This document shows positions 34,927-46,074 of a stretch of DNA of 64,000 bases, piece by piece (the stretch's first letter is position 1; the number at the start of each line of letters is the position of its first letter). Origin of the DNA: Notospermus geniculatus (taxonomy: Eukaryota > Nemertea > Pilidiophora > Heteronemertea > Lineidae). The position numbers and the translations under genes were made by a program. The DNA is taken from the NCBI GenBank assembly GCA_002633025.1, contig NMRB01000068.1, positions 93,530 through 157,529 on the forward strand, given 5' to 3'. Under the pieces are notes generated by a model. That model was not told where the DNA came from, did no database searches, and worked only from the letters and a program-made list of their open reading frames with translations.

Positions 34927-35292
34927 ACTAGACAATACCCGTTCAATCAGTGGGGGAAGTGTTAAATTCATGTGAGCGCTTGGGGGACGTAATGACGTCA
35001 TACCCGTTCAAGTGGCGCAATGACGTCATTCCGTCTCACATGACGTTGCCGACGTCACGGATGACGCGATGGCAATCTCAGTGACATCATGACATCAAAA
35101 GGCCTAAACAGCATTGTTATTTTCGTTAATATCTTGATATTTCGAAAACTAAAAGTCATATCAAAATTCGGGCTTCATATAAAGGACACTTCCCAGGTCT
35201 GTCTGAATGTGCATACCAAGTGTGGCGGCGATCCGTTGGTCAGTCTTGGAGAAAATCACGAACAAACAAACTCTTCTCAAATTTTAGTATGA
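34927..35292. mobile_element. 365-bp segment present only in receptor copy 1
   Basis: Copy 2 runs straight from TTTGACAGTTA to TGTGGCGAGAATTG (near 46672), whereas copy 1 has this block between them. It carries several TGACGTCA or near-TGACGTCA words (34985-35060). Ends are not clearly inverted, so the type is unknown. Confidence 0.55.
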
Positions 35293-37151
35293 TGTGGCGA
35301 GAATTGGAAGATTTTTTCAAAAATATTGTGTGTACTTCTGAGGAAATGACTCATCCTGTAATGAAGGATGTTTCTCAAAACTTTAATGAAAACATGCAGT
35401 TATCTCTAATGTGGGTCATGTCATTACCGGCTAATTAACCCTGATATCTGTAACACAATAATATCAAGATATGTATCATAAAGTGACTCCACCCAGATTC
35501 CTGAGGCATGACGTGTTGCACCTTGTGAGATATTGATTTCTGCTGTTGTGATTAACCCATTAGCAGCCAATTGCTGTACTTGTAAATTGTGAAGGACCTC
35601 TTCAGAGAGTTTTCTATGGGATTTGCCTCTCTATGGGTTACTCGGCCATAGAAATTCTGGAATTTATCTCTCTATGGTGTGTTCTTTTTCTAGCCTGTAA
35701 GCATGGCTATTTCAAGCCCGACCTGTCTCCTACCAGATGCATCCCATGCAGTGACAATAGCACCACCATCGGGATCGCTGCATCTTCCTGCGGATGCTTC
35801 CCACCGTATCATCAGCAACATCCTGGTGCCCCATGTACATGTGAGTAGAATACTGTAGAGTGCATCTCATTCAAAAGATAAAACATTGAAGTTAAGAGGT
35901 GTGTCTCCGTCAGGTCACAAGCAAGTGGTGACGGAGGCCATTCTATGATGCAACCATGCAACTATTGAAGCAAAAAAATAGGTTTTCTCATGGGCAAGCA
36001 CTGTAGTTAGGTGGTTTTATGAACCTGTCTTTCAAGGACTTTTGGGAGCATTCTGCTTCACCAGATTTGCATTAAATCGCTGATCAGATCTCCCATAAGC
36101 TACTGACATAACATGCCGTTCAATTCATCATTTTGATTTTGTAGTGGTGACCTGTCCAGCTCTCCCAGCCCCTGAGAATGGCTACCACTACCACGTCGCA
36201 GGCATCACACTGACAGAGGTGGCAAACACTGGAGTCCCATGCCGCAACACTGCTCACAACTCCTGCCATTTTGCATGTAACCAAGGATACCGCCTCTACC
36301 AACTTCCTGCCCTGGTTTGTTATGAAAATGGATCCTGGTCTGGAGAACCACCTAGATGTGAAAGTAAGTCGGTCAAACACCAGCAGACGTGAGGAACGGT
36401 CTGAGACATTGCGAGCCGTAGCTTGTGATTTTTTGACATGTACTATTGTGTACCTGGGGGATGAAATACATTTAGAAAGGGTTCATGTCCCAAACACTAG
36501 TCAGATGCTACCACCCCACATTTGTTCCTTGTTACTAATCGGGACACTTTGATCAATCTTGCAGTTGTCAGCTGTGGGACCCTTGATGATCCAAGCATTG
36601 ATGGCCAAGTCGTGTATGTCAACGGAAGTACGACGTATGGTAGTGTAGCGAGGGTTGTCTGCCAACCTGGGCAGATGGTGTTTGGCGATGCTGACAGGTC
36701 GTGTGGCAGGCATGCGAGATGGAGTGGCACTGCTGCTAAGTGTGTCGGTAAGTCCTGAGGTAGTCAGTGGATCTTAGCACTCGCTCCTTCATCACCACAC
36801 AGAGAGGTTCCACTGTACTGAAAAGTAGGCCCATTTGATTAACTTAAACAAGACTTAAACAAGCCCTGCTTTGGTTTGCAGACGTCATGTGCCCACCCCT
36901 CCCAACTATCTTTGACACCTGGACGAGCCCACATTCCTGCACGCAGATAAAACAGCTGTACGGTGCACAGTGCACTCTCATCTGCCGAGATGGATTCGAT
37001 GAGGCGCCAATGAGAGAAATGCGTCGAAGTGATGATCTAGATGGGTGGGTCAAGATGTGTGGGGAGAATGGTAAATGGCATGGAAAAGACTTCTTTTGTG
37101 AAGGTAAGATGTCTACGGCGTGCCTTGCTCGTTGACCCAGAAGCCAAACTG

Positions 37152-37327
37152 CAATAGGAGCTGTCAGCGAGTTGACTACTAGGTGTCACTAGGGCCCAAT
37201 TCAATGCATCTAGCGGACCCAGTCATTATCGATCGAGCAGCGATCATAATAGATTTCCTGTACATTTGGTCCGCTAAGAGTGTGCTGCCATCTGTTAGCA
37301 ATATGCGCAGCTGACTGCTCCTATTGA
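37152..37327 (+). mobile_element. CAATAGGAGC MITE, copy 2 (insertion in receptor copy 1)
   Basis: Inverted ends CAATAGGAGCTGTCAGC and GCTGACTGCTCCTATTGA. Receptor copy 2 shows the empty site (CTACAATTGGATAACATCC near 48550). The element is the reverse of 25166-25340. Confidence 0.8.
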
Positions 37328-38026
37328 ATAACATCCAATTCAGTTCAAAACACTAGTCACTCATACCTTTAGTTCATTATCAACACTTCTCTCCCCAAAA
37401 GCATTTCAAAAGTACTGTTACTCAATAGTTATCGCCACAGCGAATCAGTATCCTGAGAGGCAGGTTTCCGCTCGGCAAATGCAGATTCCAAGTCCGGTTT
37501 TTCCTCAGTCATAGGCGAAATGGCTAATGTTGCAAGTGATAGATGGTATTATGTGAGATCGAGTGCCGTTCAGATGAGCTCACTAATTACTGGGGTAGAT
37601 ATCTTTGCGAGAGTTGTTTCTCTGGCTAAGCTTCTCACTCAAGGTGGTCCATTGAAGACAATGTAAGAATTCCATCAATGACACTTTTCGTTTTCAGATG
37701 TACAGCCTCCGACAATCACCTGCCCTGATGACATCATTGCATACACAAAACATGGTCAGAACACAACCGTCATTCACTGGCAGGGTAACAAGCCGACTGT
37801 CCGTGATAATTCTAACAATTATACGTATCACGTTAATGGACAAATTTCGTCCATATTCTTGGTTGGACTTCATGTGTTACAATACGTTGCCACGGATGGC
37901 GCAGGGAACCAGGCCCAGTGTAACAGAAAGATCAACGTGATAGGTAAGGAAGGATTCATACCACAAAGTTCAATAAAAATTTGGAACAGAGATTTGGTAA
38001 TCAAACCCAGGCATGACTTGTAGTAC

Positions 38027-38194
38027 AGGGCTGGGTTGCACAAAACTCATGTTAGCGCTAACATGATGTTAGCGCTAACATCATGTTAAATGACGTAAAA
38101 TGACAATGGATTTTGACGTCATCTAACATAAAAGTTAGCGCTAACATCTAACACCATGTTAGCGCTAACATGAGTTTTGTGCAACCGGCCCCAG
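38027..38194. mobile_element. AGCGCT-rich foldback MITE in copy 1
   Basis: GGTTGCACAAAACTCATG begins and CATGAGTTTTGTGCAACC ends the element. Inside are five GTTAGCGCTAAC palindromes. The same element sits at the same place in copy 2 (49294-49461), so the insertion predates the split. Confidence 0.8.
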
Positions 38195-39194
38195 GACTCA
38201 GTTAAATCTTCAATTTACTTCGTAGTTTACTTCTACATAATCGTGGAAACGCGTGGACAGAGATCTTCGGTTCCAGATCAAGTGCTTCGCTTTTGAGTGA
38301 CATGATGCTGCTTCGTCCTGTCAATATCCCCCTCACTTTGAATTGGACTCGCAATAGACTCCCACAGATATATAGAACCATAGCCAGGTTCGGGCAGTAA
38401 GTACCAAGTACCACTACTGCATTAGTCTTCCAACTAATTCATTGCCATTGTTTGAAAACACGCTGTTCTTTTTACAGGTCATCATGCCAAAATCGTATCC
38501 TGCCCCAAAAATATCACCATCTCAGACCTGACCAGCCAGTCAGCCTCTGTCTATTGGCCTGATCCCATCTTCATCAACCAAGATAATGTAACTCTCCAGC
38601 ATTTCTGCACCCGGCCCAGCGGAGATCGATTCTCCATAGGTGTCCACTACGTCCGTTGTTATCCAGAGGGTTACCATGATATTGTTTGCCAGTTTGCCGT
38701 CAATATATCTGGTAGGTTTTTTAAAAAGTGCTGCCCGTGTCTAGGGGTTACTTGAACTTGGTGAGTTGTCCATCTTGTTGTGGTCATTTTGAACCCTTGT
38801 GATTCATAGAGCTCGACAGCAAAGTTCTGATACAGACAGAAAGCCATGATGATGATGATGCCTACGATGATGCTGACTATGACAACGATGGCGATGAATA
38901 TTGGACATTCTGGTCTAGGCCAACATGTCCCATACGTAGCACAGGGCCTAGACTCTATGTGTGGTCGACCTGCTTAGAGAACGTCTCTCATCATTTTCAA
39001 GAGATTTCCACTTCTAATTTGCAGCGAAAACATGCAGTCGTCTGCCTGAGCCCCAGAATGGTGTAGCCGTCTGCAACCGTCGGAAGCACATTTTTTTCTC
39101 GTTTTATTTCTCCAAATAGAACCTTTTTTCGACAGTTTTTTATCGACATTTATGAGAAAGACAGGTTTCCAGCATGTATTTAAAAATATTTTTA

Positions 39195-39330
39195 TTGCAT
39201 GTGGGTGTTAACTTAACACCACCGTACGGTGTTAGAAACATAACACCAAAAGTTGGTGTTGGGAGCTATTGGACACTCATAATCGGTGTTAAAGTTAACA
39301 CCCATTTTCAGTGTTACCTTAACACTATAT
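39195..39330. repeat. GTGTTAAC-rich MITE-like element
   Basis: GGGTGTTAACTTAACACC at the left and GTTAACACCC near 39293 at the right, with further GGTGTT/AACACC words. It lies shortly after the point where copy 1 loses homology. Confidence 0.5.
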
Positions 39331-39776
39331 TTTTTACTGTGCTGTTTAAAACTCATCTAGCTACAGTATGTTGGATGGATACCAGGCAGCAGCACTGCTG
39401 ATGAGGGTTGACTACACCATGCACACTGAGAATCCCTCGTCCAAAATGTAAACAAAGAACACGTGTGTTTAGTCTAAAAATAGGTTAGGTCACCCTCCCA
39501 CTTGAGAAGGAACAGCCATATAGTGACGTCACGAAGTACCTACCACAGGTAACCTGGTTCCCTGGGCGTCCGACGGTGGCGCTGGCTTGCGCCTCCAGGT
39601 ACTTTCCTCAGATACCGCGGCACGAATGTCCAATACAACATGGCCGCCGAAATTTCAGCCTGATATTTCACAGCAAATTTTCGCTATTTTGCGCGACCGT
39701 CTCCGCCTGAATCAAAATTCACGCCCTAGACCTAATTGTTCATGATTACTCCTGACAATAGACCCCTAAATTGACA

Positions 39777-41486
39777 ATGTTTGGCCAAGGACTTGCAGTT
39801 CTCGCTGGTTTTTTTGCTGCAGTCGCATCACTTGTTGGCAAACTTGCCATGGCTGGGAAGGAAACATTGGAACTCTGCGAGAGACTTGAAGATGTTCTCA
39901 AAGAAGATAAACTCGTTGAGAGTCTTGACTGTCGTGCTGTAAGTGGTTTTGTGATTGGGCTTTGTGCTGTTGAGGATGGCCGCTCAAAATAGAGTTATAT
40001 AGGAGGCCTAGGCTAGCTATAAAGGGGGGGGGGAGACTAAAAAGAGAGGCCGAGGCCGCTATAACTAATATGAAAATGTCCAACGACATGTGAGCGCGCA
40101 GCAGCGCATGGTCGGGGGGAGACCCCCCGAACCCCCCCCTTCTGGGGGAAACCCCCAGGCCCCAAGCCTGATAATTAGTCCGGGTAAAGTCATGGCGCCA
40201 GTGCCAAAACTGTGTAGTGAGACATCACGTCATTCTCATCAAAACTGTGTAGTGAGACGTCGACGGATTCTTGACCAATGACGTTGCGTCTCACGACGTG
40301 GTGAGGTTTGCTTAGCAACGCGTTATTGCAAATGGCGGCGATGTCGTTTGCCCGTGAGGGGCGGAGATCATGCGAGATTAGGCCCATTTCAGAAATATTT
40401 CCGTATATTCTTTTCATGACGTGCTTCAGATACTTATTTAAGTTGTTGCTGAGTATCAACGTTGTGTCTAAAATGCGTGGGTGAACTGATCACGCACGAA
40501 ACAAGATCTAAATTCTCCCAGATTGCAACACTCCAAGATGGTGGCCAGTCACTTTTCCAAAACCGGAAGTCGAACACGTCGACAAAAACTTCTTTTCCCA
40601 ACTTGGTCATTCGACTTAAACTACTTCACTTGTTGCATTTATTGGGGGGAACCCTCGGTGAATAGAAATAGATTTATTCGTGCGTATCCCTCTCGTTTTC
40701 GCCAGCGGCGCCCGTGGTTCCCGGGACCCCATGGGCAAACAACGAATCTCTTCAAGTTACACTTTTTTGAAACTGTCAGTATGTGGATTCGCAATGAATT
40801 CTGGGTACTTTTTTCTCCCCTCGTGTACATTGCCATAAAAGCGCTTCGCGCGGCGGCTTCGCCGCTGCGCTGCGCGCTATAAGTGGGCCACCATACCCCA
40901 TAGCCAGCCTACGCATACAGTCCGCACAGGGCTAGCAGTCAGTTAGCCTAGTTCCTTGTCATCCTTTTCAGTATGGCTTTAATTTATGTATGTATTTCAG
41001 GGTTTGTACAAACAAACCCTGGTATTTTCATCCATCCATTTCAGATTGTGGCCTATGTTCGTCTGGGTTGCTTCCTCCTCATCTTCATCTTCAATGCCGT
41101 GATGTGGACATGTTTCGTCAAAGCCCTCCGAAAGTGTAGCTCATCTGTTGAAGCCGTCGTCACCAACACTGCTGCTAATCTATTTTGCACTGTGAGTATC
41201 CTCGTATTTCTACTCCTGAGGTGGTGTTGTGTTTTGCTTCCCTGAGGACATGTACAACATGGGATTCATCTCCTCCTTAGTTCGATCTGTTTATTCATAC
41301 ATGTCAGAGCAACACTGAATACTCTTAATCCTTCTTCCATAGGCAATATTCGGCCGAGTCTTCTACAAAGAAACTCTATCATTAATGTGGTGGATGGGGG
41401 CCACGCTGATTCTCATTGGCCTGGTTGTGATATCTCAAGGTGGAACCAGTCTAGTGGAGGAAGATAAGATAAAGAAAGTGAAATAA
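39777..41486 (+). CDS. TMEM42-like membrane protein (EamA/DMT family)
   Basis: Three exons: 39777-39938, 41045-41191 and 41343-41486 (TAA), all in phase 0, giving 150 residues (human TMEM42 is about 159). Donors are GCT|GTAAGT and ACT|GTGAGT; acceptors TTTCAG and TTCCATAG. Seen: four hydrophobic segments, FGQGLAVLAGFFAAVASLVGK, LGCFLLIFIFNAVMWTCFVK, a VEAVVTNTAANLFCTAIFG segment, and LMWWMGATLILIGLVVISQ. The MWT-x2-xxAL and LWW-GxxLIL-G patterns agree with TMEM42, a half-size relative of drug/metabolite transporters. The substrate is unknown. The ATG at 39777 gives a short N-terminus directly before the first helix. The 1.1-kb first intron is full of G/C-rich repeats. Confidence 0.8.
40100..40280. 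repeat. G/C-block and short direct repeats in TMEM42-like intron 1
   Basis: GGGGGGAGACCCCCC and CTGGGGGAAACCCCCAG are short palindromes (40112-40165). CAAAACTGTGTAGTGAGAC then occurs twice (near 40205 and 40242). It is probably MITE debris. Confidence 0.45.
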
Positions 41487-42938
41487 GGTAAACTTGGACT
41501 GGAACTGAAACATATTGTAGGGTCATCCATGCAAGGAATAACCCCCAGAGATTTGCATTTTGGATGCTCATGATACCAAGCTGAAGTCATGGCTGTCAGT
41601 GTCAGTTAGTTGCATCAGATGGCTTTCTGTGTTTGACTGGCATGACGTGATGCCTCACGCCTAACAGGTGTGGAAAGATACTTTGCTGTTGGTTCTTTCA
41701 GGTCTCTTTGGTTAGTTTTGTTGACAAGAAGATACATACAAGAAAAAAGAAGATTGTGCCATTGAGATGATGCAGATCTCAGCCACCTGGTTTTTGTCTT
41801 TTAACTAGGACTAATGGTCTGTGGATGTGATTGACTAGAAGTGATAAAGAGGACACTACTAGAATAGCTGCCACTGGCTGAATTGATAAGATTCTGGTTT
41901 TAGAATTGATGCGGTCATTAATGACTGCTTGGAGACGTTGGTTCAGCCCATGAAGACTGCAGAGTGATATGGCAATCGTCGTGATGTTCAGACTGGTTGA
42001 CTTCCTGGATAACACCAGTGAAATTGGATAGCTGAAGTTCAAGATCAGTGCAGAATCTGTAACATCTGTTGCTGGTTTGGCAGCTGAGAGACTTTGTGGA
42101 TGATGTCAGTGATAAGATCTGTTGGCTGATCCATGCACCTGGCAGGTATTGGATGGAGAAGGAGACTTGGTTGTGCCGTGAGTTGGACTTCATTCCACTG
42201 GTGATGGAGTACTTAGGCTGAGGTTTTGGATCGTTTGCCGTGGCCAAGCAAACTGAGGAAAGGCACAAAAGATCTGCCCCGTGTCGCGCTGTTCATCCCA
42301 TGTCCTGCTCTGCCTTACCCTTTTTCCCCCACAAAGGGCAGCGGACCTCAGAAGAAGCTCAGCAGATGAAGAAATGGTAGACAGTTTGAGAGCCCTCTCA
42401 TTAAGACAATTCAGATGACTGATGGTAATACCATGTCAGTTATTAAAGACAGAGTGGGGGTGCAGGAATTGCTGTAGGCAAGACTGCATGATTGTAGGCA
42501 GACTCCTTACTACAGGGCATTTTCCTCAACTATCGAGGATTCCTTTCATTCCCAACCAAATGTCGGTTCGCGGTTGAAAGATTTGACGTTGTCAGTGTAG
42601 ACTATGTGGATCTAACACTTCATATGGTTTCACGAATCTGGCAAAATACAGGTGAGTACTAGTTGATGAACTCAGCAGTTTTTTCTAGCATTGTTGATGT
42701 TCATAGTCATGTAAAGTGTTCTAGGATTGGTGAATACTGTTGACTATCCTCTTGCGACAATAGAGAATCATTCTCATTTCAGTCAGCCAAGTTTGAGTAG
42801 CAGGTACAAAGAAGTTCACCATAATGTAAACTCAGTCTTAGTACATGCCATTCTAATGGCTTAAATATGTCATTCTTAAGGCTTTATGCACACAAAATAT
42901 GTCAATGTCATCCTTTTTAATTTTGTTTTTTTTTGTTC

Positions 42939-42944
42939 AATAAA
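42939..42944 (+). promoter_or_regulatory. Poly(A) signal, likely for the TMEM42-like gene
   Basis: AATAAA follows a T-rich stretch about 1.45 kb after the TMEM42-like stop codon, with no other gene between. Confidence 0.5.
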
Positions 42945-42949
42945 GGTTA

Positions 42950-44042
42950 CTATATTTGCATCTGCTTAGTTGTCTTGCTTCATTCTGTAACCTTGTTTTC
43001 AGTGTCTGCATTCTGAGTACTGTACCCAATATTAATGTACCGAAACGGTTCAGTACCATATGTTGATTTTGGATGGACCTCCCTGTACATCACTGACAAC
43101 CTTGGCTTGGCTGTTCAGAAGGGAAGATTGCCTGCGGCTGGGTGGCCCTTTGTCCCGGGAATAGTCTTGGATCGATCCGTATGAAGTGCATTTAACTGGA
43201 CCAGTTTGCTGGTAGGTGGCGCTTATGTCTAAATTTCTGAACAAACAGTAGAAACAGCGAGAACCAGGCACCTCGCGCCAGGAGACCTCATCAATAGGGA
43301 AATCTCATTCCTGGGGAACTCATTCTCCGGGAAGTAACCCAGGCGGTGGTGTACACTGTCGTAGACAATGGCGCACGGTGTATTTATTGTCTGTTCAGAA
43401 TATATGTTGTCCTGTCATGAACTGTAGAGTACGAGGGACCGGTGTAACATCCGCTATTGTTGCCCGTTTTTCAATGTCTTTTTCATTGGGAACGTAGATA
43501 AAGCAGAAAGGTACATACCTAATGGTGCATCTTGTCATTTTTACACCGGCAGTGGTCATCTCGTGTTATGACTGATGAGTAGCCCAAAGTATACTCAACA
43601 TGAGCCGAAATTTTTTTTTTCAGTGTATCGTGGCGTGGTTTAGGCCTATTCGACTGCCGAACGTAGAGGCCTACATAATTTACAAAAATTTGGCCAGGTG
43701 CCAGGTCGGCCTACAATCCAATGTATGTTCATTGTTCATGTTCATTGTTCAATATAATACTAAGCATCATTACTTTTGCTGATTAGGCAGCTACCGTGTA
43801 ATTCATTTTCTTTCACCAACCCCCCCCCCCAAAATAGATTGAAGGCACTGAAATTTTACCCAATATTACACTTGGATGATTCCTTTTTCTTACCATCCTT
43901 CAAAGCAGAGTGGTGAAGGGCGATCTGGTCCTTTCCCACATCTTATTTTCTTCTTTTTAGGTGTAAACAGACTGTACACGGACAGCTGTATTTGGCGTAA
44001 TAATACAGATTTAACAAAAATAGACATAATTCAAACTACTCA
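42950..44042. other. Intergenic stretch, no gene seen
   Basis: 43265-43355 is the inverse of 31141-31230 (dispersed repeat). Nothing else with structure or coding signal was recognised. Confidence 0.35.
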
Positions 44043-44151
44043 GGGCCCATGTTCCCGAAGCCTTCGTTAGGTTAATGATGTCGTTCAAACTGGTAAAATG
44101 CATAGCGTAACGACATCGTTAACCTTACGACGGCTTCGGGAACATGGGTCC
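44043..44151. mobile_element. Small foldback MITE
   Basis: GGGCCCATGTTCCCGAAGCC at the left is matched inverted by GGCTTCGGGAACATGGGTCC at the right, and the inner GTTAACC/GGTTAA and GATGTCG/CGACATC blocks also pair. About 109 bp in all. Confidence 0.75.
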
Positions 44152-44210
44152 AGTCTGATATCTCAAATATACCGGCAGCCGGCGCAATTGAGTCCTCTCA
44201 TCAGAAGACG

Positions 44211-44464
44211 GTAGGCCCACAGGGACTTGAGGCATGCATGGCAAGGGTGGTGGGTGTTTCCGAGGTCCAAAAGCACCCACGGACAGTGTCCTGACCCCCG
44301 GGGTAAAATACCCCAGAAATATGTATATATAATTACATTATATATTATATATACATATTTCTGGGGTATTTTACCCCGGGGGTCAGGACAATGTCCGTGG
44401 GTGCTTTTGGACCTCGGAAACACCCACCACCCTTGCCATGCATGCCTCAAGTCCCTGTGGGTAG
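44211..44464. mobile_element. Near-perfect 250-bp hairpin element
   Basis: Arms of about 115 bp, starting GTAGGCCCACAGGGACTTGA and ending TCAAGTCCCTGTGGGTAGGCC, are almost identical when inverted and meet at an AT-rich loop (TATATAATTACATTATATA). It sits where 84-bp satellite sequence begins (TCCTCTCATCAGAAGACG to its left). Confidence 0.85.
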
Positions 44465-44509
44465 GCCTAGAGCTACTTCATTCACTGGGAGCTAGCTACC
44501 TCTAGGGAA

Positions 44510-45162
44510 CGAGATTCTCTCTTCCTTAGAGACATCTCCTCTCATCAGAAGCCGGTGTTTTACATAGGAGCCGCCTCACGTATAGGGAAGTGGACTCTCA
44601 CTTCCTATAGAGACATCTCCTTTCATCAGAAGACGGTGTTTTATACACTAGTAGCCACATCACGTATTATAGGGAAGGAGGCTCTCTCTTTCTAATGAGA
44701 CGTCTCCTCTCATACTAGGAGCCACCTCACGTATAGGGAAGTGGGCTCTCACTTCCTATAGAGACATCTCCTCTCATCAGAAGCCGGCGTTTTATACACA
44801 ATGAGCCACCTCACGTATAGGGAAGGAGGCTCTCTCTTCCTATAGAGACATCTCCTTTCATCAGAGGACGGTGTTTTATACACTAGGAGCCACCTCACGT
44901 ATAGGGAAGGAGGCTCTCTCTTCCTAATGAGACGTCTCCTCTCATCAGAAGACGGTGTTTTAAACACAAGGAGCCACCTCACGTATAGGGAAGTGGGGTC
45001 TCTCTTCCTATTGAGACATCTCCCATCATCAGAAGACAGTGTTTTATACACCAGGAGCCACCTCACGTATAGGGAAGTGGGGTCTCTCTTCCTATTGAGA
45101 CATCTCCTTTCATCAGAAGACGGTGTTTTATACACTAGGAGCCACCTCACGTATAGGGAAGG
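44510..45162 (-). repeat. 84-bp satellite array before the gap
   Basis: About seven to eight units of the same 84-bp repeat, in the orientation of the left block at 26487. The minus strand has a 133-codon frame of 28-residue repeats. The array runs into the NNNNN at 45163-45167. Confidence 0.85.
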
Positions 45163-45167
45163 NNNNN

Positions 45168-45241
45168 TCGATGTTAAAGATTTTTTGGCCGAAAGGGGGC
45201 GTGTGGCGGGTGCGCCCCCCCCCCTTGGATCCGCGCCTGTA
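45168..45241. mobile_element. End of a GGATCC-end MITE after the gap
   Basis: CTTGGATCCGCGCCTG is the inverted end typical of the family. It is followed at once by TTCAGTGTCTAAATGTC, the first bases shared by both receptor copies. Confidence 0.55.
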
Positions 45242-45359
45242 TTCAGTGTCTAAATGTCATATTCTTTGGAAGTTGATGAGGCTCTATTCAAATTGTCATT
45301 CAGTGTACTAATGTGTTGTTCATTTCAGGTTATTCCAACCCATGTGACATCCATCGATT

Positions 45360-46074
45360 ATGATCGCTTCCCTCCCTCTCTCATTCCTCCTCATCACTGT
45401 GATAAACTCCGTCAACGCATTCCAAAACAACGATGCCGTCTTATCCAAAAGTCAGGAACTGATCGCCGATTTCTTTGTACGCTACAACTCGACGAACAAA
45501 CTGGATCTCGTCTTCCTATTGGATAAATCTGGCTCCGTACCAAAAAGAGGCTGGGACTCGATGTTGCATTTTGTGACAAATCTTCTTGAACATTTCACCG
45601 TGGATGCAGATAATACGCGAGTTGCCATAGTAACCTTCAGTACGCGATACCATGTCAATTACAATGGTCTCAACTCTGAACATGAAAACAAATGCATCTT
45701 ATACCAACAAATACGGACAAACATTGAAAAAATCAAACCGTACGGATACACCGCCTTATATGATGCTCTGCAAGCGACAAAGGATATCCTGATCAATTCA
45801 AGACCAGACGCAAAGAAGGCAGTATTCGTCCTAACTGATGGCAAATCAAATGTTGGACCGCCACCAATTAAAGCTGCTCATGATATCCTGTCCTTGGAGT
45901 GGTCAGCAGATTGGCCGGAGCAACATTACGGACCACAGGTTGAGATCTACGGTTTTGGAATCCAAGACGCTAAGTTAGCCGAATTAGAGTCGATTGCGTA
46001 TCCTCCCCAGAATCATACATTCCTTATTCCTGATTTCAAGCTTTTCCAACTGCTGGCGAGATCCTTGCATGGAG
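45360..46074 (+). CDS. Receptor exon 1: signal peptide and VWA domain
   Basis: MIASLPLSFLLITVINSVNA is a clear signal peptide. The VWA domain runs from about residue 44 to 235. Its metal-ion site is complete: LDKSGS (DxSxS), a Thr in GYTALYD, and Asp in LTDGKS. It should bind a ligand through a divalent metal, as in SVEP1 and integrin I domains. Confidence 0.85.

Larger units (their letters stand above)
33623..39078 (+). pseudogene. SVEP1-like receptor gene copy 1, 5' part only
   Basis: Eight full exons correspond one to one to the gene at 45360: 33623-34337 (signal peptide and VWA), 34536-34706 (EGF-like), 35694-35840 (cysteine repeat), 36145-36363, 36565-36747, 36882-37103 (three CCPs), 37698-37943 and 38478-38711 (two HYR). 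Exon 9 starts at about 39025 but loses homology after GTAGCCGTCTGC near 39071 and then runs to a stop. Coding differences from copy 2 are few (four in the 238 residues of exon 1), and the VWA metal site is intact. If real it could at most make a secreted VWA-CCP-HYR fragment. It may instead be the second haplotype, left uncollapsed. Confidence 0.8.
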
